This document shows positions 40,556 through 49,121 of a DNA stretch of 64,000 bases, one piece after another. Source of the DNA: Hyphomicrobiales bacterium (GTDB lineage Bacteria > Pseudomonadota > Alphaproteobacteria > Rhizobiales > NORP267); the NCBI GenBank assembly GCA_021775875.1, contig JAJFHA010000007.1, positions 1-64,000 on the forward strand. The letters are read 5' to 3'. The notes beneath the pieces were generated by a model, which made no database searches, was not told the DNA's origin, and saw nothing but the letters and a program-made list of their open reading frames with translations. The position numbers and the translations under genes were made by a program. Within the stretch, counting starts at the first letter, position 1. The number at the start of each line of letters is the position of its first letter.

Positions 40556-43456
40556 ATGCAAAACGCAAACGACGAATTCATTCTTCTTCCCGCTTCCGCC
40601 CGCGCCCGCAATGTCACTGCCATTCTAGGCCCTACCAATACCGGCAAAACCCATCTTGCGATCGAGCGCATGCTTGGCCACAAATCTGGCATGATCGGCC
40701 TGCCTTTGCGACTGCTGGCCCGCGAGGTTTATACCCGCATCGCAGCGCGGATCGGCGAAGATAAAGTTGCGCTGATCACCGGCGAAGAGAAGATAAAGCC
40801 GCGCCACGCAAAATATTTTGTCTGCACAATTGAGGCCATGCCGCTTGATTTGGAAGTGGAATTTCTGGCCATCGACGAAATCCAGTTGGCTTCTGATTTC
40901 GACCGGGGGCATGTTTTCACCGATCGGATTTTGTTCCGCCGCGCAACCCGCGAAACCCTTATCCTCGGGGCTGCCACCATGCGCCCCCTGATCGAGATGT
41001 TGTTACCGGGTGTAAATATTCTGGCCCGGCCCAGACTTTCTAAACTTTCCTATTCCGGCCAGACAAAAATCTCCAGGCTTCCGCGCCGCTCTGCGATTGT
41101 CGCCTTTTCCGCGAGTGAAGTTTACACAATCGCTGAATTAATCCGCCGTCAACGCGGTGGCGCTGCGGTTGTTCTGGGCGCACTTAGTCCGCGCACCCGC
41201 AACGCCCAGGTCGCCATGTATCAGGAGGGCGAAGTTGATTATCTGGTCGCCACCGACGCCATCGGCATGGGGTTAAATCTCGATATTGACCATGTGGCAT
41301 TTGCCGCCAATCGCAAGTTTGACGGACACCAGTTCCGGATATTGAACCCCGCTGAAATGGCCCAGATTGCCGGGCGAGCCGGTCGGCATCTTCATGACGG
41401 CACCTTTGGCGTCACTGGAAATGTTGAACCATTCGACACCGAACTGATTGAGCGCCTTGAAGGGCATAATTTTGACCCCGTGAAAATCCTGCAATGGCGC
41501 AACCCGCGCCTTGATTTTTCTTCACTGACATCGCTGAAAGACGGTCTGGCGCAATCTCCGCGCGAACAAGGCTTATCGCGGGCACCAACAGCATCCGATG
41601 AAATGGTGCTTGATCTGGCATCTCGCGACCCTGAAATTACAGCGCTTGTAGACAGCCCCGAGCGGGTTTCCTTATTCTGGGACACCTGCCAGTTACCGGA
41701 TTACCGCAAGATCGCGCCGGCCCATCACGCTGATATTGTCACCAACCTGTTCCGCCATTTGGTGGAGGACGGGCGCATTCCTGACGAATGGTTTGCCCGT
41801 CAGATAGCATATGCAGATCGAACAGATGGTGATATCGATACCCTCTCAAACCGGATATCGCATATCCGGACTTGGACATTTGTCGCCAATCGTCCAGATT
41901 GGCTCACCGACCCGGAGGAATGGCAGGATCGTACACGTGCAATCGAAGACCGGCTTTCAGACGCCCTTCACGAACGCCTCACCCAGCGTTTTGTCGATCG
42001 CAGGACCAGCATCCTGATGCGCCGGCTTCGCGACAATTCAGACCTGGACATGAGCATCAGCGACAAGGGCGAAGTGTCTGTTGAAGGACATTTTGTCGGC
42101 ACCTTGAAGGGCTTTGTGTTTTCACCCGACCCCGGCGCTGGCGGACAGGAAGGCAAAGCCTTGCGCGCTGCGGCGTTGAAAGCCCTCACAACCGAAATTG
42201 CCGATCGTGCAAAGAGCCTGACGGAGGCCGCCGACAAGGATATTATTCTGTCTGATGACGGCAAGATAGTTTGGGCCGGTGATGAAATTGCAGAGCTTGC
42301 GGCGTCAGAGAACAGCCTCAAACCACGCATCCAGCTCACCCATGCCGAACAGCTTCAGGCCAGCGACCGGGAGGCAATTGTCGCCCGGCTCGATATCTGG
42401 TTGACCACAATTCTGGCAGAACGTACCGGGTCATTGACAGCACTCTCTCTCGCAAAAGACCTGTCCGGCATTGCCAGAGGAATCGCGTTCCGGCTGGCAG
42501 AAAATTACGGCTCCGTTTCACGCAAGGCCATTGCCGAAGAGATGCGTAACCTGGCCAAAGAAGACCGGGCCGCGTTGCGCGCCTGCGGTGTTCGGTTTGG
42601 CGCCCACACAATTTACGTACCCGCTCTATTAAAACCGGCGGGTGCCAACCTGATACGTATTTTCTGGCATTTGAAACAAGATTCCAGCGAGCCGGTTGAA
42701 TTGCCATCCCTGCCCCAACCGGCCTCTCAAGGTCTGATGTCGCTGGCGACCGACGCGGCCGTGCCTGAAAATTATTACCAGGCCATCGGCTATCATGTTT
42801 TTGCAGGCCGCGCCGTGCGGATCGATATGCTTGAGCGTCTTGCGGATGAAATCCGCGAAATTCTGTCCTGGCGATCAAGCGAAGAAACCACCACCGCGCC
42901 AGATGGTTGGCACGCCCGTGGCAAATTTGTCTCGACACCACGCATGATGTCGCTGATTGGCGCTGGTGCGGAAGAACTTTCAAGCCTGCTGCGCTGCATC
43001 GGTTTTCACGGTGAAACCATCCCGGCCCCGCCAAAGCCAGAGAGCAATCCGGAGGAAATTGCAGATGCTAATCCGGCAGCAGCTCCGCAATCGGAGACAA
43101 CGGCCGAATCGCCTGTTCCTAAAACGCCTGCAGAACCAGATCAATCCGGGGAGAGCAATGTCGCCGCCGAGGATTCTGAACCCTCTGAACCTGCCCCGAC
43201 AATTACGGTCTGGCGCGTGGCCCGGACCAACCGACGCAAGGCCGACAATAAAAACACCAATCGTGCGCGTGACCCTGGAAAAGACAACACAAAAAGAGAA
43301 ATTGGCAACCGCCCCCGCAAGGCACAAAAGCCTACCCGGAATAAGAAACCCGATCCTGTCAGGATTGACCCAGATTCCCCCTTCGCTGCGCTCGCAGGTC
43401 TGAAACAGGACCTCAAACGAAATCAGGGCAAAAAGCCTGCCCAAAAAAAAGGCTAG
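40556..43456 (+). CDS. SUV3-like DEAD-family RNA helicase
   Basis: A 966-residue helicase related to mitochondrial SUV3. It has motif I ILGPTNTGKTHLAIERML, GLPLRLLAREVY, motif II AIDEIQLASDFDRGH, GAATMRPLIE, and motif VI QIAGRAGRHLHDGTFG within the first about 320 residues. A long helical middle region follows. The C-terminal about 150 residues are low-complexity (P, E, A, S), then basic (NRRKADNKNTNRARD, KAQKPTRNKKP), probably binding RNA. In Alphaproteobacteria it is consistently upstream of an S4-domain gene, as here. Confidence 0.93.
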   Translation: MQNANDEFILLPASARARNVTAILGPTNTGKTHLAIERMLGHKSGMIGLPLRLLAREVYTRIAARIGEDKVALITGEEKIKPRHAKYFVCTIEAMPLDLEVEFLAIDEIQLASDFDRGHVFTDRILFRRATRETLILGAATMRPLIEMLLPGVNILARPRLSKLSYSGQTKISRLPRRSAIVAFSASEVYTIAELIRRQRGGAAVVLGALSPRTRNAQVAMYQEGEVDYLVATDAIGMGLNLDIDHVAFAANRKFDGHQFRILNPAEMAQIAGRAGRHLHDGTFGVTGNVEPFDTELIERLEGHNFDPVKILQWRNPRLDFSSLTSLKDGLAQSPREQGLSRAPTASDEMVLDLASRDPEITALVDSPERVSLFWDTCQLPDYRKIAPAHHADIVTNLFRHLVEDGRIPDEWFARQIAYADRTDGDIDTLSNRISHIRTWTFVANRPDWLTDPEEWQDRTRAIEDRLSDALHERLTQRFVDRRTSILMRRLRDNSDLDMSISDKGEVSVEGHFVGTLKGFVFSPDPGAGGQEGKALRAAALKALTTEIADRAKSLTEAADKDIILSDDGKIVWAGDEIAELAASENSLKPRIQLTHAEQLQASDREAIVARLDIWLTTILAERTGSLTALSLAKDLSGIARGIAFRLAENYGSVSRKAIAEEMRNLAKEDRAALRACGVRFGAHTIYVPALLKPAGANLIRIFWHLKQDSSEPVELPSLPQPASQGLMSLATDAAVPENYYQAIGYHVFAGRAVRIDMLERLADEIREILSWRSSEETTTAPDGWHARGKFVSTPRMMSLIGAGAEELSSLLRCIGFHGETIPAPPKPESNPEEIADANPAAAPQSETTAESPVPKTPAEPDQSGESNVAAEDSEPSEPAPTITVWRVARTNRRKADNKNTNRARDPGKDNTKREIGNRPRKAQKPTRNKKPDPVRIDPDSPFAALAGLKQDLKRNQGKKPAQKKG

Positions 43457-43471
43457 GGAAAAAGACTGAAC

Positions 43472-43891
43472 ATGAACCTGATTGATCCGGGGATCGAAAG
43501 CCAGCGCATCGACAAATGGCTCTGGCATGCCCGGATCGTCCGCACCCGGACGCTTGCCACCGCCCTCGCCAATTCCGGCAAAATAAGGCTCGATAGCCGC
43601 CGCGTCACCCGCGCTAGCCAAACCGTTCGCTGTGGCAATATTGTGATCGCCCCCCAGGGCAACCATGTCCGCTGTTTGAAGATAACCGGCTTCGCCAAGA
43701 GGCGCGTTCCAGCAGCCCAATCGATCCTGCTTTATGAAGATCTGGCACCTGTTGAGGCCCAGCCGAAATCTGCCTCAGATACATCCAAAAATAGCGCTGC
43801 CATAAAATCCGGGACGCGGGAAAGTGGGTCCGGGCGGCCCACAAAACGGGATCGGCGGCTGATTGAGCAATTACAAAACAAACATGGATAG
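43472..43891 (+). CDS. S4-domain RNA-binding protein (Hsp15-like)
   Basis: A 139-residue protein. The N-terminal S4 domain (about 7-75; SQRIDKWLWHARIVRTRTLATALANSGKIRLDSRRVTRASQTVRCGNIVIA) is followed by a polar, basic tail (GSGRPTKRDRRLIEQL). Hsp15 in E. coli binds 50S subunits carrying stalled nascent chains. It lies 15 bases after the helicase gene, so the two are probably co-transcribed and may act on the same RNA substrates. Confidence 0.93.
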   Translation: MNLIDPGIESQRIDKWLWHARIVRTRTLATALANSGKIRLDSRRVTRASQTVRCGNIVIAPQGNHVRCLKITGFAKRRVPAAQSILLYEDLAPVEAQPKSASDTSKNSAAIKSGTRESGSGRPTKRDRRLIEQLQNKHG

Positions 43892-44047
43892 TTGCCTGCT
43901 GGTTTAAAATTTCAACCCGCATTTTCCTCAACTTCAAAATATCATCAGGAATTGTCCTGTCAGACCCGGTTGAAAGCTGCGTCTGATTGGTATAGCAAAA
44001 TCCAACGTGAAACTATTTGGCCCTGATCTGGCAACCGGAGACTATTG

Positions 44048-44386
44048 ATGACCTATATCGTCACGGACAATTGCATCAAATGCAAATACACCGATTGTGT
44101 GGAAGTGTGCCCCGTAGATTGTTTCTACGAAGGCGAGAACATGCTGGTTATTCACCCGGACGAGTGCATCGACTGCGGTGTGTGCGAACCGGAATGTCCG
44201 GCTGAGGCAATTAAACCCGATACGGAGCCGGGGCTTGATCAATTTCTGAAGGTCAACACAGATTTTGCGGAAACCTGGCCCAACATCACCGTCAAAAAAG
44301 ATCAGATGGCGGACGCCGAAAAATTTGATGGTGAAGCCGGGAAGTTTGATAAATATTTCTCCGAAAAACCCGGCGAAGGCGACTAA
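44048..44386 (+). CDS. fdxA: 7Fe ferredoxin FdxA
   Basis: A 112-residue ferredoxin with one [3Fe-4S] and one [4Fe-4S] cluster. The N-terminal segment [24 protein letters not shown] and second segment [16 protein letters not shown] provide the cysteines. The C-terminal extension ([16 protein letters not shown]) is typical of alphaproteobacterial FdxA. ATG at 44048 has GGAG nine bases upstream. It lies between the S4 gene and carD. Confidence 0.96.
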   Translation: MTYIVTDNCIKCKYTDCVEVCPVDCFYEGENMLVIHPDECIDCGVCEPECPAEAIKPDTEPGLDQFLKVNTDFAETWPNITVKKDQMADAEKFDGEAGKFDKYFSEKPGEGD

Positions 44387-44837
44387 AATTCACGTACTGA
44401 AGTTAAGCCGGACATGATGTTATTGATCCGGCGTCACAGTCTCGTGAGTTATCCCCGCTATTTGCACAATGCGAAAACTGTCGCCGTGCTGTTCACCATT
44501 TCGGGTATCTTGCGGTTCAAAGCTTCAAAAACCCGGAATTTTGTGATATGGTGTTTTAACAGGTTGAAATCTGAGAAGCGTCAAACCATCTCAAGTCTTG
44601 CAATAAAATAAAAGTTCAAGATTAAGAAAATTTGCCCTGGCTTATGGCTGGGCAGGTATTTTTGACCGGAATTGGCTGAATTGCCCTCCGGCTCAGAGAT
44701 TTCTTCCATCGCGGTCTACCTTGCCGGGCATAACATTGTGCGGCAATTGAAGCAGATGAAACAGATTTGGTGAAACTGCGTTTCCGGGAAGGGATTGTGG
44801 AATCGCTTCATTCGGCATGTAGGAGTTACAGTCACAT
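44387..44837. other. 451-base intergenic region upstream of carD
   Basis: The first part has a weak CCGGA/TCCGG inverted repeat after fdxA. At about 44633-44663 an imperfect hairpin (TGCCC/GGGCA arms) is followed by TATTTTT, a plausible terminator for fdxA. An AT-rich stretch (about 44590-44630) could carry the carD promoter. No convincing gene is present; a 65-codon plus frame at 44414 has no family resemblance. Confidence 0.35.
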
Positions 44838-45413
44838 ATGGCCACAAAAACAAAAAAACCCGTTCAACGCCAAGGCTTTCGCACCAAGGAATTTGTTGTT
44901 TACCCGACCCATGGAGTCGGTCAGATCACTGATATCGAAGAACAGGAAGTGGCGGGCACCAAGCTCGAACTTTTCGTTATTCAGTTTGAAAAAGACAAGA
45001 TGACCCTGCGGGTCCCTACCAACAAGGCGCAGAATGTCGGCATGCGGAAACTGTCTGACGATGCTCTTGTCGATAAGGGGCTCAACACTCTCAAAGGCCG
45101 TGCCCGGGTCAAGCGCACCATGTGGAGCCGCCGCGCTCAGGAATATGAAGCCAAGATCAATTCCGGCGATCTGATTTTTATTGCCGAAGTAGTTCGTGAC
45201 CTGCACCGGATGGATAGCCAGCCAGAGCAGTCTTATTCTGAACGCCAGCTTTACGAAGCAGCCCTTGATCGCATGGCCCGAGAAGTTTGCGCTGTACGCA
45301 AGTTGAGCGAAACAGAGGTTATCGCAATCATCGAGGATATTCTGATCAACAGCCCGAAACGGGCACGCGCGACCCAGACATCTGAAGACGGCGAAAGCAG
45401 CGCTGCCGCGTAA
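44838..45413 (+). CDS. carD: CarD/CdnL family RNA polymerase-binding regulator
   Basis: A 191-residue transcription factor. The N-terminal RNA polymerase-interaction Tudor-like domain (about 15-75; EFVVYPTHGVGQITDIEEQEVAGTKLELFVIQFEKDKMTLRVPTNK) is followed by a helical DNA-binding domain (WSRRAQEYEAKINSGDLIFIAEVVRDLHR, SYSERQLYEAALDRMAREV). CarD/CdnL proteins stabilise open complexes, notably at rRNA promoters. GGAG lies about 12 bases before the ATG. A strong terminator follows. Confidence 0.96.
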   Translation: MATKTKKPVQRQGFRTKEFVVYPTHGVGQITDIEEQEVAGTKLELFVIQFEKDKMTLRVPTNKAQNVGMRKLSDDALVDKGLNTLKGRARVKRTMWSRRAQEYEAKINSGDLIFIAEVVRDLHRMDSQPEQSYSERQLYEAALDRMAREVCAVRKLSETEVIAIIEDILINSPKRARATQTSEDGESSAAA

Positions 45414-45464
45414 AACCAAATTTTGTCACGGAATTACAACGCAAAATTTCAATGCGAATTTTCA

Positions 45465-45490
45465 GGGGTCCGGTTTTCCGGGCCCCTTTT
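45465..45490 (+). terminator. rho-independent terminator of carD
   Basis: GGGGTCCGG (45465-45473), loop TTTT, CCGGGCCCC (45478-45486), then TTTT. This is a nine-pair GC-rich stem with one G-U pair and a U-run, 51 bases after the carD stop. The convergent M48 gene ends only seven bases beyond it, so it may serve both directions. Confidence 0.85.
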
Positions 45491-45496
45491 CATTGC

Positions 45497-46987
45497 CTAT
45501 TCAGCGATAATCTTGACCGACTGACCGGCTGTCAGTCTCGAATTGGCGGTAAGCCCATTCAAGATACGAAATTGCTCAAGGGCATTGTCCTTGATCACCA
45601 TCCGACGTGCCATGCTCCGCTGGTTATCGTTCGCGCCTACCTGTACTGTCCTGATCCGTAGCGGGCGTGCCTGCGCTGCTTGCTCCGCGCTCAAAGAACG
45701 TAAACTATTGACCGTGCTGCGAAATCCGTCTTCAAGCGAAACATCAATATCGCGTGCAGCCAGCAAAAACCGGAACACTTTATCAGGCGCGAACCGAACC
45801 GCCGCAAGACGGTAATTCCAGCCACCATGACGAGCGGCACCAAAAATAGCGTCCATGACGCCAACATGGCCGGGCACCATATCCTGCACAGTGACGCCGC
45901 GCGCCCATACATTGCGAACAAAGCGTTCCAGAGATTGGCGCGGCGGAATGTCAATTCCATCAAATCTCATCGCGCTGCCATCAGGCCCAAGCACAAACAC
46001 CGCGTCGGATGAATTTTGTAGATTAAAGCCTTCGGGAACATCAAACGCAAACCGGAGATTTGGATGCAGGAAGGTCCGGTCCCGAATAAAACCTTCGCGC
46101 GGATCATCACCAAAGAGCAGCCCGTCGATCAGTGAGAGAAACGCGTCGCGCTGGCGTGGCCGGGCCCCCTCGGCGATACCGAAACTACCGGATAATTCCA
46201 ACACTTTGGCAATCCGGTCCGGGGTTGAAGGGTGGGAAGCCATGAAACTTGCTTCTGAACTTCGGTTTTCCTGACGCAAGAGCTGTTCGCGATGCTCGCG
46301 GTCTTCACGCATGGAATCGAGAAATGTTGCCGCACCATAAGGATCGAACCCGGCCTGAACCGCAGTTTCAAGTCCAATTTGATCGGCTTCGAATTCCTGC
46401 TGCCGGGAGAAACTTGCAAACATGCTGCGGGACGCCAGAATAGCACCGGCTGCACGTACAGGATCTCTCAAAGCCTGTTGGGCAACCCGGCCAACAACAG
46501 CGATTGTCGACGCCTGACTTTCACGTTTTGCGGCGTGTCGCGCAGACACATGACCCATCTCGTGGGCCAAAACTGCAGCGATTTCATCCCGGTCGTTGGA
46601 AAGCGCCAAAAGCCCGCGCGTCACATAAAGAAACCCACCCGGCAAGGCAAACGCATTGACCGACGGGGTATTCAGAACCGTCAATTGATAATCAATATCA
46701 GGGCGTGGTGAAACCCGCGCCAACCGGTCTACAATCTCATCAAGCCCACGTTGCATTTGCTGGTCTTGATAGGCACCACCAAAGGCTGCCACGATGCGCG
46801 GATGTTCCCGCGCGCCAACACGACGCTCGCGGGCTTCGCTGATCAGCGGCAGGTTATCTTCAAACCCGAACCCCTGGTCAGAACCCCCAGCCCCCGCACA
46901 TGCCGCAACCAGCAGCATGAAAAAGCTGGCCTGGACTAGCTTCAGCCAGCGACCGGCCTGGGCAGAAAATCGAATACGCCTGTACAT
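45497..46987 (-). CDS. M48 family metalloprotease lipoprotein (BepA-like) with C-terminal LysM-like domain
   Basis: A 496-residue predicted lipoprotein (lipobox LLVAACAG near residue 30). The M48 peptidase domain (about 75-260) contains the zinc motif HEMGH in EIAAVLAHEMGHVSARHAAKRESQ, the third ligand region QQEFEADQIGLE, and MASHPSTPDRI. The C-terminus resembles a LysM-like module (LRIRTVQVGANDNQRSMARRM and NGLTANSRLTAGQSVKII). Relatives degrade misfolded outer-membrane proteins. ATG at 46987 with AGGA upstream is preferred to a TTG 13 codons earlier. It is four bases after the nuclease gene. Confidence 0.9.
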   Translation of the reverse strand: MYRRIRFSAQAGRWLKLVQASFFMLLVAACAGAGGSDQGFGFEDNLPLISEARERRVGAREHPRIVAAFGGAYQDQQMQRGLDEIVDRLARVSPRPDIDYQLTVLNTPSVNAFALPGGFLYVTRGLLALSNDRDEIAAVLAHEMGHVSARHAAKRESQASTIAVVGRVAQQALRDPVRAAGAILASRSMFASFSRQQEFEADQIGLETAVQAGFDPYGAATFLDSMREDREHREQLLRQENRSSEASFMASHPSTPDRIAKVLELSGSFGIAEGARPRQRDAFLSLIDGLLFGDDPREGFIRDRTFLHPNLRFAFDVPEGFNLQNSSDAVFVLGPDGSAMRFDGIDIPPRQSLERFVRNVWARGVTVQDMVPGHVGVMDAIFGAARHGGWNYRLAAVRFAPDKVFRFLLAARDIDVSLEDGFRSTVNSLRSLSAEQAAQARPLRIRTVQVGANDNQRSMARRMVIKDNALEQFRILNGLTANSRLTAGQSVKIIAE

Positions 46988-46991
46988 GAAT

Positions 46992-47849
46992 TCAATTTCC
47001 TGTCGAACCAGTTGCAACAATTTCAATCTGTTCCGGATGCGTCACTGTGATCATAGGGCCACCGCGTTCCTCAATCCACCCACGAATTCTTACAATTTTA
47101 CCTTCAAGCGAGGCAAGGTCGAGCCCGGCACCAGAAAAACGTCGCGCGTCCCGTGCCGAGATCGACCCGGTAAAATCATCGCGCCAATTTTGGCCAAAAT
47201 TAAGGTAGACCCGCCGGTTCACCGCCTGGACCGATACAATACGCCCCTCGATGAGTTGAAACGTATCGACGAATTCCAGCAATGCCGCAGGTGGAAGGGC
47301 CGCCAGAACCGGATAAAACGGATCATTCCAGATACCGCGCTGATCATTGCGAGCGGCCTGTTCCAAAGCTTGCAGTTCGCGAACGCATTCCCTGTTATCC
47401 TTGAACGAATAGGTCCGCGCCAATCCGCGACCAATCATGTCGCCCTGCACCCAAAGCCCGGAATCATCATTTCCAACAAAAGCATGCGCCAACGTTCTCC
47501 CGTGACGGTCCATCGTTTCTCCACCGTGATAAAGCGTAACACGTTCATTCAGCACAAGGTTGGAAAGAGCGGCTTTTGCTTCGTCACCAAGCGGCCAGGG
47601 GGGGAAATTGGGACGCCCAAGCGGCAATTTCGGTGCCTGCATCCCCACAAGACGCACCTCCAGCCCACCAGCCAGGCGAATGGTATCGCCATCAATCACC
47701 TCAACCACGTTTCCGGAAACACCGGCCGTTAGATCGCAGCTTGCCAGAGCGGCTTGAATTGGTGCCAGAGCAAGAATGAAAACAACCCAGATTGCTCTGT
47801 AGCAAATTCCTAAAGCCAAAGAACAAACGGTACGCAAAAATCCATCCAT
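46992..47849 (-). CDS. exported thermonuclease (SNase-like) family protein
   Basis: A 285-residue protein with an N-terminal hydrophobic signal (about 12-38) and a staphylococcal-nuclease-like domain. It has VVEVIDGDTIRLAGGLEVRLVGMQAPKLPLGR and DRHGRTLAHAFV, with Asp and Arg residues in catalytic-like positions. A second OB-like segment follows (about 195-280; IEGRIVSVQAVNRRVYLNFG). It may cleave nucleic acids or only bind them. ATG at 47849 has GAGG five bases upstream; a TTG five codons earlier also opens the frame. It is coupled to the M48 gene. Confidence 0.87.
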   Translation of the reverse strand: MDGFLRTVCSLALGICYRAIWVVFILALAPIQAALASCDLTAGVSGNVVEVIDGDTIRLAGGLEVRLVGMQAPKLPLGRPNFPPWPLGDEAKAALSNLVLNERVTLYHGGETMDRHGRTLAHAFVGNDDSGLWVQGDMIGRGLARTYSFKDNRECVRELQALEQAARNDQRGIWNDPFYPVLAALPPAALLEFVDTFQLIEGRIVSVQAVNRRVYLNFGQNWRDDFTGSISARDARRFSGAGLDLASLEGKIVRIRGWIEERGGPMITVTHPEQIEIVATGSTGN

Positions 47850-47891
47850 GTAACCCTCACACAAGGTTCAAGCCTTGATTCACCAGGAGGT

Positions 47892-47959
47892 TGGTAATCC
47901 CGACAGGATTAGAATCTGTGAACCATGCTGTGAGACCATTTGCTGGAATGTCGGGGACC
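47892..47959 (-). pseudogene. tRNA-like relic, possible attachment-site remnant
   Basis: On the minus strand this 68-base stretch begins GGTCCC and ends CGGGATTACCA. The first six bases and 10 of the last 11 are the same as in the intact tRNA-Arg(CCT) gene at 53215-53291, in the same orientation. A T-arm is visible (ACAGA, loop TTCTAAT, CCTGT), but its closing pair is A-C instead of G-C. The acceptor has a C-C mismatch at its base, and no proper D-arm or anticodon arm remains. I read it as a decayed tRNA or att site; chance resemblance cannot be excluded. Confidence 0.4.
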
Positions 47960-48027
47960 AGGAGAAAGCAATCAAAAAAGCCTTATCGCACTAAAAGCGA
48001 TTTCAGCCTTCGGGACCACCATACAAA

Positions 48028-49104
48028 CTAACTCGAGATGCCAGACATATTTCTAACCTTTACGGAACGAATGGTGCGTTTTGCCATTTCGATATCCATC
48101 TCGGCATAATATTTCTTGACCTTAGCTACAGTCGCAGAATCTTGTTTAAGCCTCTTTCGCCTCAATTCAGCGATGGCCGCAAAGGTGTTTTCAGAAAGAT
48201 TGCTTATTCGGCATAGAATGACGATGGGCTGATTGTCAGGTTTCATCAACGCGTTTATGACTTGTTGCTCAGGAATATTACAAATTCCAGCGAGAATAAA
48301 GCCTATATCAAGGGGCCTGTTTTCTTCACAAAGCAGCTCGATAGATGCATCGAGTTCCCTTTTCCCGTCCACAATTTCCTCAAGAATAACATTGGCTTTA
48401 ATTTGTTGTTTCTCAGATTTTTCAGTCATTTCTTTTGATTGCTGGCGTGCCTTATTTATTAGGTCTTCGACAACCATTTCGCCCTGAATTTCCGAAATCT
48501 CCAGCAGTCTTGCCCGAGCTTCAGGAGACATGAGGGGTATAACCGTGGTTACAATTGATACCGGCACATCTGAACGTCGCGAAAACAGATCACATAATGC
48601 CTGATCATCTTTCACATTTTCAGCTAATATTCTAAATCCGTTCATGGAAATTTCTGCGTCAATATTGCTACAAACGGATTGGAGAACAGGTTTCTCTTCA
48701 TGTGTCAGGAGTGCGTCGGTGACCTGAGCTGTAAGATTAGCTCGCTTTGAAATTGCCAGGCGATGCTGTTCGGTATGCCCATTGGCAATTTCCACCAACT
48801 CTTTATCAGATAAAACCTCGGAATGCCGAAGTATCGGGTCAGCGACATCGATATCTTGAATTGCAAGCAATTGCAGCAAATCGCCCGGCGCTTTGTTTAT
48901 TGGTGCTATGGCAGTTGATACATTTTTTTTTGTTGTATTATCTACATTTTCAATCAGTTTGCTCAGAACTTCTCCAAATAGAAAAACTTCCCGATCGCTG
49001 TAATTTTCACTGTTATCTACAAAAAGATTAGTAATTTCACTTATCAGTTTGCGCCGCTCGTCGCTGGATCCTCCCTTTGCAAGAGCTTCTAACTGGTCAA
49101 ACAT
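48028..49104 (-). CDS. DUF2336 family protein
   Basis: A 358-residue, all-helical, highly charged protein of the DUF2336 family, found mainly in Alphaproteobacteria. It contains repeat-like helical pairs (LLQLLAIQDIDVADPILRHSEVLSDKELVEIANG, HRLAISKRANLTAQVTDALLTHEEKPVLQSVCSN). There is no signal peptide or membrane segment. ATG at 49104 is preferred (GGAG upstream); a TTG seven codons earlier would overlap the upstream gene by four bases. It follows the GGDEF/EAL gene as an apparent operon, suggesting a link with c-di-GMP signalling. The molecular role is unknown. Confidence 0.8.
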   Translation of the reverse strand: MFDQLEALAKGGSSDERRKLISEITNLFVDNSENYSDREVFLFGEVLSKLIENVDNTTKKNVSTAIAPINKAPGDLLQLLAIQDIDVADPILRHSEVLSDKELVEIANGHTEQHRLAISKRANLTAQVTDALLTHEEKPVLQSVCSNIDAEISMNGFRILAENVKDDQALCDLFSRRSDVPVSIVTTVIPLMSPEARARLLEISEIQGEMVVEDLINKARQQSKEMTEKSEKQQIKANVILEEIVDGKRELDASIELLCEENRPLDIGFILAGICNIPEQQVINALMKPDNQPIVILCRISNLSENTFAAIAELRRKRLKQDSATVAKVKKYYAEMDIEMAKRTIRSVKVRNMSGISS

Positions 49105-49121
49105 AACTCCGTCTCCATTCT

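Noticed and set aside
44414-44611. 65-codon plus-strand frame between fdxA and carD
   Set aside because: No Shine-Dalgarno or family features; the region looks like terminator and promoter DNA.
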